Origin: CALZFJ01 sp051878575
Lineage (GTDB): Bacteria; Bacteroidota; Bacteroidia; Bacteroidales; Muribaculaceae
Direction of reading: 5' to 3'
Length of the DNA stretch: 64,000 bases
Assembly: GCA_051878575.1 (NCBI GenBank)
Contig: JBJEKJ010000121.1
Location: 1 to 64,000, forward strand
Position 1 is the first letter of the stretch, and every line of letters begins with the position of its first letter. The notes below the pieces were generated by a model, which was not told the DNA's origin, did no database searches, and saw nothing but the letters and a program-made list of their open reading frames with translations. The position numbers and the translations under genes were made by a program. Of the stretch, positions 37,436-45,622 are shown one piece after another.

Positions 37436-37584
37436 TTCATTCCCCTCACCGCCTCCACAAATTGGCCGTTTTTTACCCCGACGGCCGATGCTATGGAATA
37501 GCGTGCGACGAGCAATACATACTCGTCAGCGAATACGGCGTCAACGGCGCCGATGCCCGCCTTGTCATGCTGAAGCACCGTTAA
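37420..37584 (+). CDS. Possible 54-residue protein or gene remnant, GTG start
   Basis: A short plus-strand frame runs from GTG 37420 (or 37429) to TAA 37582-37584. Its codon use is like the host genes (frequent GAC, GGC, GTC, AAC). The C-terminal half, ILVSEYGVNGADARLVMLKH, has the look of a folded beta-alpha segment. I do not recognise a family. There is no ATG, and a 60-codon minus-strand frame overlaps it, so it may be the 3' end of a decayed gene. The rest of the gap 37346-37679 shows only the hairpin at 37408 and a short CCCCATAGGGG palindrome near 37630. Confidence 0.3.
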   Translation: MSEVPVHSPHRLHKLAVFYPDGRCYGIACDEQYILVSEYGVNGADARLVMLKHR

Positions 37585-37679
37585 CAGCCCTCTACATTAT
37601 AAATCGCAGGGAATAACTTGTAGGTAAACCCCATAGGGGAATCAATTGAAGGGGAATTACACACTTCCGCTACACGTCG

Positions 37680-38171
37680 TCAGTGCGACGGTGTCCACGA
37701 TGTCTCAATCAACACTGTGGCATAGGCCGCAATTCCCTCGCCGCGGCCGGTGAATCCGAGCCGCTCGGTGGTCGTGGCCTTCAGCGACACACATTCCGCG
37801 TCGCAGCCGAGGCACTCGGCAATGGTGCGCTGCATGTCGGGAATGTGCGGGTTCAGCTTAGGCTGCTCGGCGCATATCGTGATGTCGGCATTACCGAATG
37901 TGTAGCCTTTCTCAGCCACGAGCCGCATAGTCTCCACAAGCAATTTCTTGCTGTCAATGCCCTTGAAGCGCGGGTCGGTGTCGGGGAAGTGGAATCCGAT
38001 GTCGCGCAGGGCGGCGGCTCCGAGCAGGGCGTCGCACAGGGCATGCAGCACCACGTCGGCGTCGCTATGTCCAAGCAGCCCGAGGTGATAGGGAATCTTT
38101 ATTCCTCCCATCCATAGCTCACGGCCCTCAACGAGGCGGTGAACGTCAAAACCCATTCCTACGCGTATCAT
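37680..38171 (-). CDS. ispF: 2-C-methyl-D-erythritol 2,4-cyclodiphosphate synthase
   Basis: The 163-residue protein has all IspF marks. GFDVHRL and GHSDADVVLHALCDALLGAA supply the zinc-binding Asp and His residues. GFHFPDTDP and ATTTERLGFTGRGEGI complete the active site. It forms the cyclic diphosphate of the non-mevalonate isoprenoid route as a cytoplasmic trimer. The gene lies 62 bases downstream of porV, in the same direction; the pairing looks like shared transcription only. The C-terminal end is normal for the family, and nothing suggests fusion with IspD. Confidence 0.95.
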   Translation of the reverse strand: MIRVGMGFDVHRLVEGRELWMGGIKIPYHLGLLGHSDADVVLHALCDALLGAAALRDIGFHFPDTDPRFKGIDSKKLLVETMRLVAEKGYTFGNADITICAEQPKLNPHIPDMQRTIAECLGCDAECVSLKATTTERLGFTGRGEGIAAYATVLIETSWTPSH

Positions 38172-38233
38172 AAATAGTGTCTTTTTGCTATGTGTGTTAC
38201 GAAAACTATCCGTTCAGCAGCGGGGTGGCTGAC

Positions 38234-39421
38234 TTATCTGCGGCCTCCGAGCAAGTCGCGCAAGCCATTCATGTCGAACGACAGCGTGAAGCGCAGCGTT
38301 TGATCGAGCGGGCTGCTCTGAGCCGTGGCTATCATATATGCGGCATCCAATTTCACCACATTAAGCGAGAATCCGGCTCCAAGACCGAAATACTGGCGAT
38401 CGCCCTTATACTCATTCTCGTGGTAGTAGCCCGCGCGGAGGAAAAACTGCTGATTATAGTTGTATTCAAGTCCAAGCGAGTAGTTTATCTCCCTAAGCTC
38501 CTCCTTCCCGCCTCCTGGAGCGTCGGTGAACGACTTGAATATACCCGAAATCGGCGACATGTCCTTCCAATCCTGCAAAGCCTCCTCGTAGGCCTGCTGA
38601 TCCTCATAGTCGGCCTGACGAGGGCGTGCCGGCACGAGCAGCTTGTTCAAGTCGACCGAGAATGCCAAGTTATGGTAGTCGGCAAGCGGAAAGGTGAACG
38701 TGGTTCCTATTTTCAGGTTTGTCGGGAGAAATGCCGGGTCGTTGCCGCCATTGTACGACACTTTCGTACCGATATTCGAGATGTTCCATCCGAAAGCCCA
38801 CTGGCACTCGTTGCGGCCAATAATCGGATAAGTGTTGAGGAATCCCGATATGTCGGCGGCGAATGCCGATGCGCCCTTGGTGGTCTCACTCGACGAAGCG
38901 TCGCTGAATCCGAGGTTTGAGTAGATGTATCGCAGCACCACACCCATCGAGAAGCTCTCGGAGAGTTTTCGCGAGTATCCGAGGTCGACCGACATTTCGT
39001 AGGGGTTGATGCTCGACGTCACATTTCCCTCACCATCGGTCAGGTTCACCTCTCCAAGCGAGAAATATCGCAGCGACGCGCTCACGGCCTGATTGTCGCC
39101 GCTACCTATTTTCCAGTAGCCCGCGGCATTGAGCAGTGCGATGTCGTTCACCAACTTGCGCAGCCACGGCGTGTAGGATAGCGATATACCTGCCGAGCTG
39201 TAGGCGAATGCATATTTCGACGGATTCCAGTATTGCGAGTTCTCGTCGGGGTCGGTAGCCGCTCCTATGTCGCCCATCGATGCTCCGCGGGCATCGGGAG
39301 CAATGCTAAGCGATGTGACTCCGGTGGTGATAGGGTTGAATTCATTTTTCTGAGCCACCGATTGGAAGGCGCTGCCTACCAGCAGAATAGCCACTATTAT
39401 GAAGCTGAAAGATTTTCTCAT
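38234..39421 (-). CDS. porV: Type IX secretion outer-membrane protein PorV (LptO)
   Basis: The protein is about 395 residues from ATG 39421 (MRKSFSFIIVA), with a signal peptide ending SVAQ. The N-terminal FNPITTGVTSLSIAPDARGA and ATDPDENSQYWNPSKYAF are highly characteristic of PorV. The rest alternates aromatic and polar residues of a FadL-like 14-strand barrel. PorV collects cargo from the SprA channel and works with PorU, which is encoded just upstream here. A TAACTTTG box at 39428-39435 lies only six bases before the ATG, so either the message is nearly leaderless or the real promoter is elsewhere. Confidence 0.92.
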   Translation of the reverse strand: MRKSFSFIIVAILLVGSAFQSVAQKNEFNPITTGVTSLSIAPDARGASMGDIGAATDPDENSQYWNPSKYAFAYSSAGISLSYTPWLRKLVNDIALLNAAGYWKIGSGDNQAVSASLRYFSLGEVNLTDGEGNVTSSINPYEMSVDLGYSRKLSESFSMGVVLRYIYSNLGFSDASSSETTKGASAFAADISGFLNTYPIIGRNECQWAFGWNISNIGTKVSYNGGNDPAFLPTNLKIGTTFTFPLADYHNLAFSVDLNKLLVPARPRQADYEDQQAYEEALQDWKDMSPISGIFKSFTDAPGGGKEELREINYSLGLEYNYNQQFFLRAGYYHENEYKGDRQYFGLGAGFSLNVVKLDAAYMIATAQSSPLDQTLRFTLSFDMNGLRDLLGGRR

Positions 39422-39564
39422 TTTTCTCAAAGTTATAATCCTATACTTAAATTAACTGCAAAAACCGCAATTTATTGTATGGCTCGAAAAAAATAAGCGC
39501 CATGCACGGGAATATGAGAAAGAGTACAGGCGCGCGCGCAGCACACGGTAGCCCCTGCCGAGGC

Positions 39565-39611
39565 TCCTTGTCTTAAATAAGGCCTTAGGAATGTCCTTGT
39601 CTTAAATAAGG
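39565..39611. repeat. Two 18-bp direct repeats between porV and porU
   Basis: TCCTTGTCTTAAATAAGG occurs at 39565-39582 and again at 39594-39611, a period of 29 bp. Each copy is itself partly symmetric (CCTT...AAGG). They lie in the 206-base non-coding gap directly after the porU stop codon, and could be part of a terminator or a binding site. Confidence 0.8.
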
Positions 39612-39627
39612 AATATGTGCAGCGTGG

Positions 39628-42600
39628 TTAGTCGCGTGCAAGAGCCACCAGCACTTTGGAGGACGAGGCTGCGTAGCCTGTGGCCGAGCGCAGGGTGCAG
39701 TAGTAGCGGTAGCGCCCCGGAGCCACCTCTTTTCCGTTCATATCGGTAAGATTCCATGTGCACTGTTCAGAATCGGTGGTGGTGCTCCACACCATCTTTC
39801 CCATAGCGTCGACCACATACACCGTGGCTACGGCATCGCCGTCGAGGTTATGGCTTATGCTGAACGTGGCCGACTCGCGGGCATCCTTTGCATCGGCCTC
39901 AATGTCAGCCACATTGGTGCCTGTCTGCACGAAGAAGTCGATAGAGCGCGACGTGCGGTTGCCGGCTATGTCGCTTGCCGCAAGCGTCAATGTGTGCTTG
40001 CCATGACTCAAGTTGGATATCGGCAGGGCGATAAGCGCCTTGCGCCCCTCATCGGTCACGCTTGCTACGTTCTTTGCCTCGCTATACGACGCCGTGCCAT
40101 TGTCGAGCAGCACCTCTATGCTGTTGCCTATGGCAAGCGTCTGGGCGCTCACTCCGGTGTTGTCGGTCACGGTGGCATATAGTGTGGGATCGGAGCCAAC
40201 GGCATCGCCATTGCCGAACGACTCACTGTCGAGATACATGCTCTCTATCACCGGAGCCTCATTGTCGGCAATCGCCTCTGCGGCCGAATAGGCCTTTATC
40301 GTCACGTTGTCGGTCACGCCATCCACAATCATGTAGCTATCATCACGATGAGCTATGGCCCGCAATTGCCCGGGCTCACCCTGGGCAAGGCACTTGGACG
40401 GAACCATTATAGTGCCCTCAAAGCGTCCGGCCTCGGCGCGGCAATCAGATGTCGACAACAGCTCGCGCTGATAGTAGGAGTCGCGCACAGGCTTGTCCTC
40501 GCTCATTTTCAACGAGGCAAACAGGAAACTCTTGTCGTAGAGCGAGAGTGTAACCTTCCCGGAGAAGTCGGTGTCGACCTCACCGCTCTTTGTGAGTATG
40601 CTTCCGCTCACTTTCACCGCCGTCATCGGGTATATTTCAGCCGATGCGCCGGCTACGTCGACGTCATTGACTCTCTCGATGGCTATGCGGCCGACGGGAT
40701 AGTGCAATTTCATCGCCGGGTCGCCGATAAGCATGAAATTCAGCTTATTTGAGTTCTCGTAGGGGTCGAATGCGTGTTTTGCCATTCTGTAGGCCTCACC
40801 GATTGTGCGCTGATTGCCGTTCTCGTCGAGATTGAACATATTCTTCACGAGAGCCACGTTCAGCTCGTCGTTCTCAGAGGCGAAAACCGTGCGTGTAGAG
40901 GCCATTCCGGCTATCATACCGCCTTTTGGATTATGGAACAGTTCCTCGGCAAGTCCTCGCAAGTCGCTGTCGAAGCGCGCCACGTCGCAAGCCGCAAATG
41001 AGAAGAACGGCAGATAGTCGTTGACCACCTCACGCGAGTCTTGCAGTCGCCAGAAGTCGTTGTCTCTTGAGAGTGCTTTCGGCCCGCCATGCCCCACGTA
41101 TGTCACGAACAGCTGTCCGCGCCTGAGCTCCTCCATTATTCTCTTGCGTGCATTGATGGCATAGTCGCCCTCAAGCGGGTATGCCTCCTTGAACACCTTG
41201 TTGATTGCAGGGCGGAAATCGCTTGAGTTAATCTCAGCCACCACACCCTCGGCTTGATACATGTGCATCGAGTTGTCGCCCTCGTCGGCCATCACAAGCA
41301 CGTTGTTGCGCCATGTGCCGAAATCGGATGTCACGTATCGAATCAGCTTGTCCACCGAGGCCTCGGCCTCGGCAAGCGTCTTCACCGGCATGCGGCCTAC
41401 GGCAATCGTCACCGGCGCTGCGGCAATAGAGTAGCCGGTGTTGTCGGCGAGCATGCCGAAGTAGTCGTCGCAAGTATAGCTCTTTGTCTCCACGTTGCTC
41501 GTGGTCGACTGGAATGTTATGAGTAGGTTGTCGCCGTGATTTCCCAGGATTTGGCGGTTGTCGAAAGAGCCTCCGCCAAAGAGCAGCAGATATTTCAGCT
41601 TCTGCGGATTGCGCTGATAAAGCATCTTCATGAACATTCTTATGGCAGTGGCATCGGCGGCGCCCGACGAGAACTCGTTGAAAATTTTGTCCTGCTCCAC
41701 TACCTCAACCTGCATTCCGTCGATTGAGGCGTGCATGTCGGCGATGCGCTGTGCCTGCTCACGCAGCCCTGTCGTGGTGACTATCACCATGTCGGGCGTT
41801 GACATCTCGTGCAGATTCTGATTGTCGACATAGGCAAACGACTTGATTTTCAGCAATGTGCGCTCGGGGTCGAAGGCCACGAACTTCTCGCAGGTACCGG
41901 TTACCGCGGCTGTGAAGCAGCCGTCGTCGGTAAGGGCATACTGCTTCGGGGCGGTGGGCGTAGTAACGTTCCACACTACGGTGGTGGGCGTAGCGCCGCT
42001 CACCTTCAGCGTCTTCTGCCCGGTGGAGTTCAGAATGAACATGTCCAATTGCGACATATCCGGGCGAAGGATATTGTTTTGCGTGTAGGTTATTGCGAAA
42101 TTGTCGAGTCGGGCTATTGTGATCGTGCCGGGGCAACTCACGCGAAGCGTATAGGTGAATTTGCCTGCATCGTGGACTACCGGGGTCACCGTGCCGCGTG
42201 CCTGTCCGATGTTGTAGTAAGTGTAGTCGCTCGTGTTGGCGCTAATCTTGTCGGAATTCGACATGAACGTCACATCCGAGGTATTCACCGATGCCTTAAG
42301 CTCGGTTTTCTCCGATGATTTTATTCCCACGGTGGTGTAGGTGTTCAGCTGCGTACACTCGGCATAGTTTGGCAGCTCAATATCGAATCTCAGCATGCAA
42401 CCTGTGCCGAAATCCTCGCCGAGAATCGATTTTCCTGTTTCTCCGGGCGAATACAGCTCGGTCTCGTGCTGGAAGCAGTTGTAGCTCGTGGTTTGGGGCG
42501 TTCCGCTTGATGTGGCGCTCGCCGCCGTGCCTATCGTCTCACGAGTGTCCGACGAGCATTCGGTGATGAAATAATAGGACGATGAGGAATAGCTGTTGAT

Positions 42601-42996
42601 CGTGTACCGCAGGAAGTTGGCGGTAGCCGAGAAATACGTCTCGCGCTTCATAGGGCCTTGCCCGTAGAAGCATATCTTGCCGTCGGCATATAGCACCGGC
42701 ACTTGAGGCAGGTCGTCGATGTCGACGGCCTCGAGCGATTCGGGCAAGATGCAGGCTCCCGCTCCGTAAACGCGCACCTCCGAGGGCTTGGAAAAGCCCA
42801 TTGCCTGCAATTCGGCGTCGGTAAGCTCGTAGACGCCATCGGCGGGAATCTCAATTTTCACCCATTTGCCCTCGGCGAGTTTCGATGTCGAGGCAAAATG
42901 ACTTGCCGACAGGCCCCACGCCGGTACGCCCGACAGCATCATGGCTGCGGCACCGAGTATGTATGACAGAAGGTTGCTTGCTTTTTTCATCTTCAT
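39628..42996 (-). CDS. porU: Type IX secretion sortase PorU
   Basis: The 1122-residue protein has a signal peptide (1-29), an N-terminal beta region, and a C25 gingipain-like peptidase domain (about 400-760). This contains LLLFGGGSFDNRQ, the His in VTYVGHGGPKAL and the Cys in FFSFAACDVARF. The C-terminal part is an immunoglobulin-like domain plus a type A sorting module (VVDAMGKMVWST, GRYRYYCTLRSATG). PorU removes the C-terminal sorting domain of T9SS cargo and attaches the cargo to the surface glycolipid. It is encoded next to porV, as in many Bacteroidetes. The full catalytic pair argues that it is active. Confidence 0.93.
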   Translation of the reverse strand: MKMKKASNLLSYILGAAAMMLSGVPAWGLSASHFASTSKLAEGKWVKIEIPADGVYELTDAELQAMGFSKPSEVRVYGAGACILPESLEAVDIDDLPQVPVLYADGKICFYGQGPMKRETYFSATANFLRYTINSYSSSSYYFITECSSDTRETIGTAASATSSGTPQTTSYNCFQHETELYSPGETGKSILGEDFGTGCMLRFDIELPNYAECTQLNTYTTVGIKSSEKTELKASVNTSDVTFMSNSDKISANTSDYTYYNIGQARGTVTPVVHDAGKFTYTLRVSCPGTITIARLDNFAITYTQNNILRPDMSQLDMFILNSTGQKTLKVSGATPTTVVWNVTTPTAPKQYALTDDGCFTAAVTGTCEKFVAFDPERTLLKIKSFAYVDNQNLHEMSTPDMVIVTTTGLREQAQRIADMHASIDGMQVEVVEQDKIFNEFSSGAADATAIRMFMKMLYQRNPQKLKYLLLFGGGSFDNRQILGNHGDNLLITFQSTTSNVETKSYTCDDYFGMLADNTGYSIAAAPVTIAVGRMPVKTLAEAEASVDKLIRYVTSDFGTWRNNVLVMADEGDNSMHMYQAEGVVAEINSSDFRPAINKVFKEAYPLEGDYAINARKRIMEELRRGQLFVTYVGHGGPKALSRDNDFWRLQDSREVVNDYLPFFSFAACDVARFDSDLRGLAEELFHNPKGGMIAGMASTRTVFASENDELNVALVKNMFNLDENGNQRTIGEAYRMAKHAFDPYENSNKLNFMLIGDPAMKLHYPVGRIAIERVNDVDVAGASAEIYPMTAVKVSGSILTKSGEVDTDFSGKVTLSLYDKSFLFASLKMSEDKPVRDSYYQRELLSTSDCRAEAGRFEGTIMVPSKCLAQGEPGQLRAIAHRDDSYMIVDGVTDNVTIKAYSAAEAIADNEAPVIESMYLDSESFGNGDAVGSDPTLYATVTDNTGVSAQTLAIGNSIEVLLDNGTASYSEAKNVASVTDEGRKALIALPISNLSHGKHTLTLAASDIAGNRTSRSIDFFVQTGTNVADIEADAKDARESATFSISHNLDGDAVATVYVVDAMGKMVWSTTTDSEQCTWNLTDMNGKEVAPGRYRYYCTLRSATGYAASSSKVLVALARD

Positions 42997-43029
42997 TATT
43001 TCGTTTGCTGTTGAATTGCTTGTATTCGT

Positions 43030-43629
43030 TTATTTCACTTTGAAATGTAGTATCTCAGCTCCGTTGAGGGTGGCACTCACCACGCTCTCAGGCGTCATAT
43101 ATGTCTTATCGCCTATGATGCAGGCATATAGTATATCGCCTATCTTCAGTGTGAAATAGCGGCTCACATATTCTATGAGCGAGTCGATGCAGCCTGTCAG
43201 AGCGGCGACGTCGCACTCCATCAGCATCGTGCCGTCGACGGTTGCGCTTATATGCCCTGCCGCGGCAATCTCCTCCATGCCTACAAAGTCGCCGAGAATC
43301 GCGGCCCCGTCGAAGGCGCAGGCCAAAGCCTCGGGAACGCCGCCACAGAAATTGCCATGCATCGCCTCGGCATTCACCGCAATTCCCACAGTGAGGGCAT
43401 CGTAGTAGCGATGGGCAAACCGCCTTGCTATATTCTTGCCCAAACGGCTCACTCGCGCCACAACGTAGGGCGTGCTGCCGAACCGCTCGGCGAAGTCGGG
43501 CACGAAAAATGGCTTCCCGTCCTTCAGCAGCGAGGAGTCCGACATCAGGAACACTGCCGGCATCGCCTCGTTCAGTGCCGGGGCGCCGGCCTCTTTATCT
43601 ATGCTATATCTTGTTCCAATTACTTTCAT
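43030..43629 (-). CDS. Fumarylacetoacetate hydrolase-family protein
   Basis: The 199-residue protein has the FAH-type fold. KPFFVPDFAERFG and YVVARVSRLGKNIARRFAHR are near the start. AVNAEAMHGNF, IGDFVGMEEI and the ending LKIGDILYACI follow family spacing. FAH proteins hydrolyse or isomerise C-C bonds in keto acids using a divalent metal. The usual metal ligands (E-x-E...D) are only partly visible here, so the substrate is uncertain and the protein may be a shortened variant. It lies between rex and porU on the same strand with about 35-base gaps; this order is common in Bacteroidales. Confidence 0.65.
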   Translation of the reverse strand: MKVIGTRYSIDKEAGAPALNEAMPAVFLMSDSSLLKDGKPFFVPDFAERFGSTPYVVARVSRLGKNIARRFAHRYYDALTVGIAVNAEAMHGNFCGGVPEALACAFDGAAILGDFVGMEEIAAAGHISATVDGTMLMECDVAALTGCIDSLIEYVSRYFTLKIGDILYACIIGDKTYMTPESVVSATLNGAEILHFKVK

Positions 43630-43668
43630 CGTTGCTTTCCCGTGATGAATGACAATGCTGTCAAAGCT

Positions 43669-44328
43669 CTATAACATACGTTTTTTCTCCTCCAAGCGGT
43701 TGTACATCACCGCAAGGTGCGCGTAGATGGAGGTGTTCTGTATCACTATCTCGTTGCTCGCCTTGATGCGCGATGGCGTGAAGTTCCATATCGCCTGTAA
43801 TCCACAGGCTATCATGGTGTCGGTGGCATCCTGAGCGTGCTCGGCAGGAACGGCAAGGATGCCGATCTCGGTGCCAAACTCCTTCTGCCTTTCATCGAGC
43901 TCGTCCATGCTGAAAATGGGCACTCCGCTGATGCTGGTGCCTATCAGCTCGGGATTGATGTCGAATCCGGCCACAATGCTCAGGCCGAATTGCATCAGTC
44001 CTGAGTCCTGAATCAGGGCCGAGCCGAGGCTTCCCACGCCAATCATGAACGCGCTGTGCTCTTTCTTGAAGCCGAGGAAGTCGACAAGCTCATTCACGAG
44101 CGTGTCGACCTCGTAGCCGATACGAGTCTTTCCCTTTATGTTGAGAAACGACAGGTCTTTGGCAATCTGCGAGGCATCCACGTTGATATCCTTGGCGATT
44201 TGGGTCGACGACACATATTCCACATTGTGGCTGCGCTGTAGATTCAAGTACGAAAGATACCACGGCAGCCTGCTTATGGTAGGCTCCGGCAGTATTATTT
44301 TCGCAATGCTTTTGTTGTCAATCATCAT
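43669..44328 (-). CDS. rex: Redox-sensing transcriptional repressor Rex
   Basis: The 219-residue protein has the winged-helix DNA-binding domain at the N terminus (RSHNVEYVSSTQIAKDINVD, VDASQIAKDLSFL) and a Rossmann domain starting at FMIGVGSLGSALI. AVPAEHAQDATD and NFTPSRIKA are standard Rex stretches. Rex senses the NADH/NAD ratio and represses fermentation and respiration genes when NAD is high. Two adjacent ATG codons give starts at 44328 or 44325. A promoter box TACCTTTG lies at 44359-44366 on the minus strand. The left edge of the island falls only about 35 bases upstream of that box. Confidence 0.95.
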   Translation of the reverse strand: MMIDNKSIAKIILPEPTISRLPWYLSYLNLQRSHNVEYVSSTQIAKDINVDASQIAKDLSFLNIKGKTRIGYEVDTLVNELVDFLGFKKEHSAFMIGVGSLGSALIQDSGLMQFGLSIVAGFDINPELIGTSISGVPIFSMDELDERQKEFGTEIGILAVPAEHAQDATDTMIACGLQAIWNFTPSRIKASNEIVIQNTSIYAHLAVMYNRLEEKKRML

Positions 44329-44358
44329 TCACCTTCCACTATAATATGTAGTTTTTTG

Positions 44359-44366
44359 CAAAGGTA
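44359..44366 (-). promoter_or_regulatory. Likely -7 element of the rex promoter
   Basis: On the minus strand TACCTTTG matches TAnnTTTG about 30 bases before the rex start codon. No good TTTG lies 19-20 bases further upstream (near 44386), where host sequence may have been replaced by the island edge. Confidence 0.5.
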
Positions 44367-44410
44367 TATATTTTTGCCGAAAAAATGTCAGAATGAAGTG
44401 TATATTTCAG

Positions 44411-44554
44411 AGTGTGACTACCGCTGCCGTCCATCCAATCGCTCATACGCCTACTACTACGCTGGCGGTTAATACTATCCATTCGTTTAACGAACCGTCC
44501 GAGGCGCAACACAAGCTCCTCAAAGGTCTTTTTCTCAATGCTAATAATCTCCAT
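44411..44554 (-). pseudogene. Truncated excisionase/HTH-protein remnant at the left island edge
   Basis: A minus-strand frame opens with MEIISIEKKTFEELVLRL and continues to MSDWMDGSGS. The opening closely resembles the small helix-turn-helix (excisionase-like) proteins of Bacteroides mobile elements, in which a stretch like LSDWLDNQ precedes the DNA-binding helices. Here the similarity stops near codon 48 (about 44411), and the frame runs on with unrelated residues to 44339. I read it as a gene cut off by an insertion or deletion, marking the left boundary of the island next to rex. The family match is from memory of the pattern and not from a search. Confidence 0.55.
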
Positions 44555-44762
44555 AACTATTTCATTTTTACATTAAACTTCGATTGTTTCACGAACCCAC
44601 TTTCGCTCGGCAAAGCAAACAAGTTTCCTTTGCGCTCACTTACTCGTGGCTTTCCGAGTGCTAAGTAAAAACAAAAAACAATACGCTCTGCAATCCTGAC
44701 ATAACGTGTCCTCAAGTGTCATTAGATTGCATTTTGAAGCGATATAAACTCTATAAAAGATA

Positions 44763-44870
44763 TTGGTTAGTCATATGGTCACATTATCGGTTGGTCTATT
44801 GGTTGCAGCAGACCAACTAACCAGCAGACCAACCAACCATTATGTGTTGGTCATAACAGACCGACCAACA
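44763..44870. repeat. Cluster of GGTTGGTC half-sites in both orientations
   Basis: At least eight related sites occur in 108 bp: TGGTTAGT (44764) with its inverse ACTAACCA (44816), GTTGGTC (44791) with GACCAAC (44811), GACCAACC (about 44827), and TGTTGGTC (44845) facing GACCGACCAACA (44859). The arrangement is that of iterons or a multi-dimer protein-binding region. Confidence 0.8.
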
Positions 44871-44918
44871 TTATTCAAACAAGCTAATTATTGAGCTAAA
44901 AAGTAAATACTATGCCGT

Positions 44919-45003
44919 AATTTCCAGTGCCTGGAAATTTATGTTCAAGCGAACATAGCAAGTTGTGTTTTGGGGCACCCGAAATGTTTTCGGCATCCCA
45001 AAA
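44919..45003. repeat. Three consecutive hairpins, oriT-like
   Basis: The first hairpin is AATTTCCAG/CTGGAAATT with a 3-base loop (44919-44939). The second is TATGTTC/GAACATA with a 4-base loop (44940-44957). The third is TTTTGGG/CCCAAAA (44968-45003) enclosing CCGAAA/TTTCGG. Such stacks are typical of transfer origins or single-strand replication origins in Bacteroides elements; none is followed by a T run. Confidence 0.8.
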
Positions 45004-45123
45004 CTACCTATCGGTATCCTACCCTCCAAAGTCGGGCATTAATTCGTCTATAAAGAGCATTTATGAGACAGAGTAAATGCATTTTGTTACACTACTTTAT
45101 ATGCTCCAAAGAATATTTTGTTT

Positions 45124-45141
45124 AACTTTGCATGCAAAGTT
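45124..45141. repeat. 18-bp perfect palindrome
   Basis: AACTTTGCATGCAAAGTT is a perfect palindrome. Together with the preceding T it also contains a TAACTTTG promoter-like -7 box (45123-45130), so a protein bound here could control transcription into the structured segment that follows. Confidence 0.8.
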
Positions 45142-45199
45142 TGCGATTATTGACTGCGACTGTTATAGGTAAAAAGAGACTTTTATCTGTTAATTCGCT

Positions 45200-45553
45200 A
45201 AATTATCGCAAAGTCCTACGCCGATAGTTTTCTTGAAAGAGAAAACGGGAGGGGTGGGACAAGACATATGAAAAGGCGTTTACTACGCTTTGGTTTTGAC
45301 GTTCTGAAACTTCGCAACTTTCAAATTGTCTGTCAAAAAACAAAGCAACGTGGATGCCCCTTAGGTGTGTTATATACATACCCCAAATACCGTATAGCCA
45401 TTGGTGTATCCATACTTATGGTAACAAACGGTATAGAGGTTGTGTTATACATATCGGCGTGGGGCTTATGCGTTGCTCGTTTCGACAGACAGGGCAATGC
45501 GAAGGCCTCAGAACGTGAAGCGAGCGACAGTGCAGGGCTTCACGTCTTTTTTT
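45200..45553 (+). ncRNA. Candidate structured RNA or leader before the methyltransferase operon
   Basis: The segment holds a long imperfect inverted repeat (GCTTTGGTTTTGAC near 45288 against GTCAAAAAACAAAG near 45332) and a near-direct repeat (GTGTTATATACATA near 45367, GTGTTATACATA near 45442). It ends in a clear terminator. This could be a free small RNA or a terminator-type leader controlling the downstream genes. Boundaries are approximate, and no known riboswitch class was recognised. Confidence 0.35.
45513..45553 (+). terminator. Rho-independent terminator upstream of the methyltransferase operon
   Basis: A 9-bp perfect stem (ACGTGAAGC, 45513-45521, with GCTTCACGT, 45537-45545) is followed by CTTTTTTTG. 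It is on the same strand as, and 70 bases before, the first methyltransferase gene, so it ends an upstream transcript or acts as an attenuator. Confidence 0.85.
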
Positions 45554-45622
45554 GTGTCTTGACTTAGCCTAATTTTCAACCTGCGGTATTTGTAGCCCTT
45601 GACCGCTTAAACAAACAGGGCT

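Larger units (their letters stand above)
44555..45622. other. 1.07-kb non-coding stretch at the start of the island
   Basis: No convincing gene lies here. In order it contains an AT-rich lead-in, a cluster of GGTTGGTC-type inverted sites (44763-44870), three adjacent hairpins (44919-45003), a weaker hairpin (45057-45080), an 18-bp palindrome (45124-45141), and a structured segment ending in a rho-independent terminator (about 45200-45553). A 99-codon frame at 45268-45567 crosses the terminator and has no recognisable family, so I do not call it a gene. Confidence 0.7.

Noticed and set aside
44393..44668. 91-codon plus-strand frame near rex
   Set aside because: It is antisense to the excisionase-like remnant and shows no protein features.
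45268..45567. 99-codon frame in the island lead-in
   Set aside because: It crosses a strong terminator, lies in structured DNA and has no recognised family. I treat the segment as a possible RNA instead, though similar frames may be annotated in other genomes.
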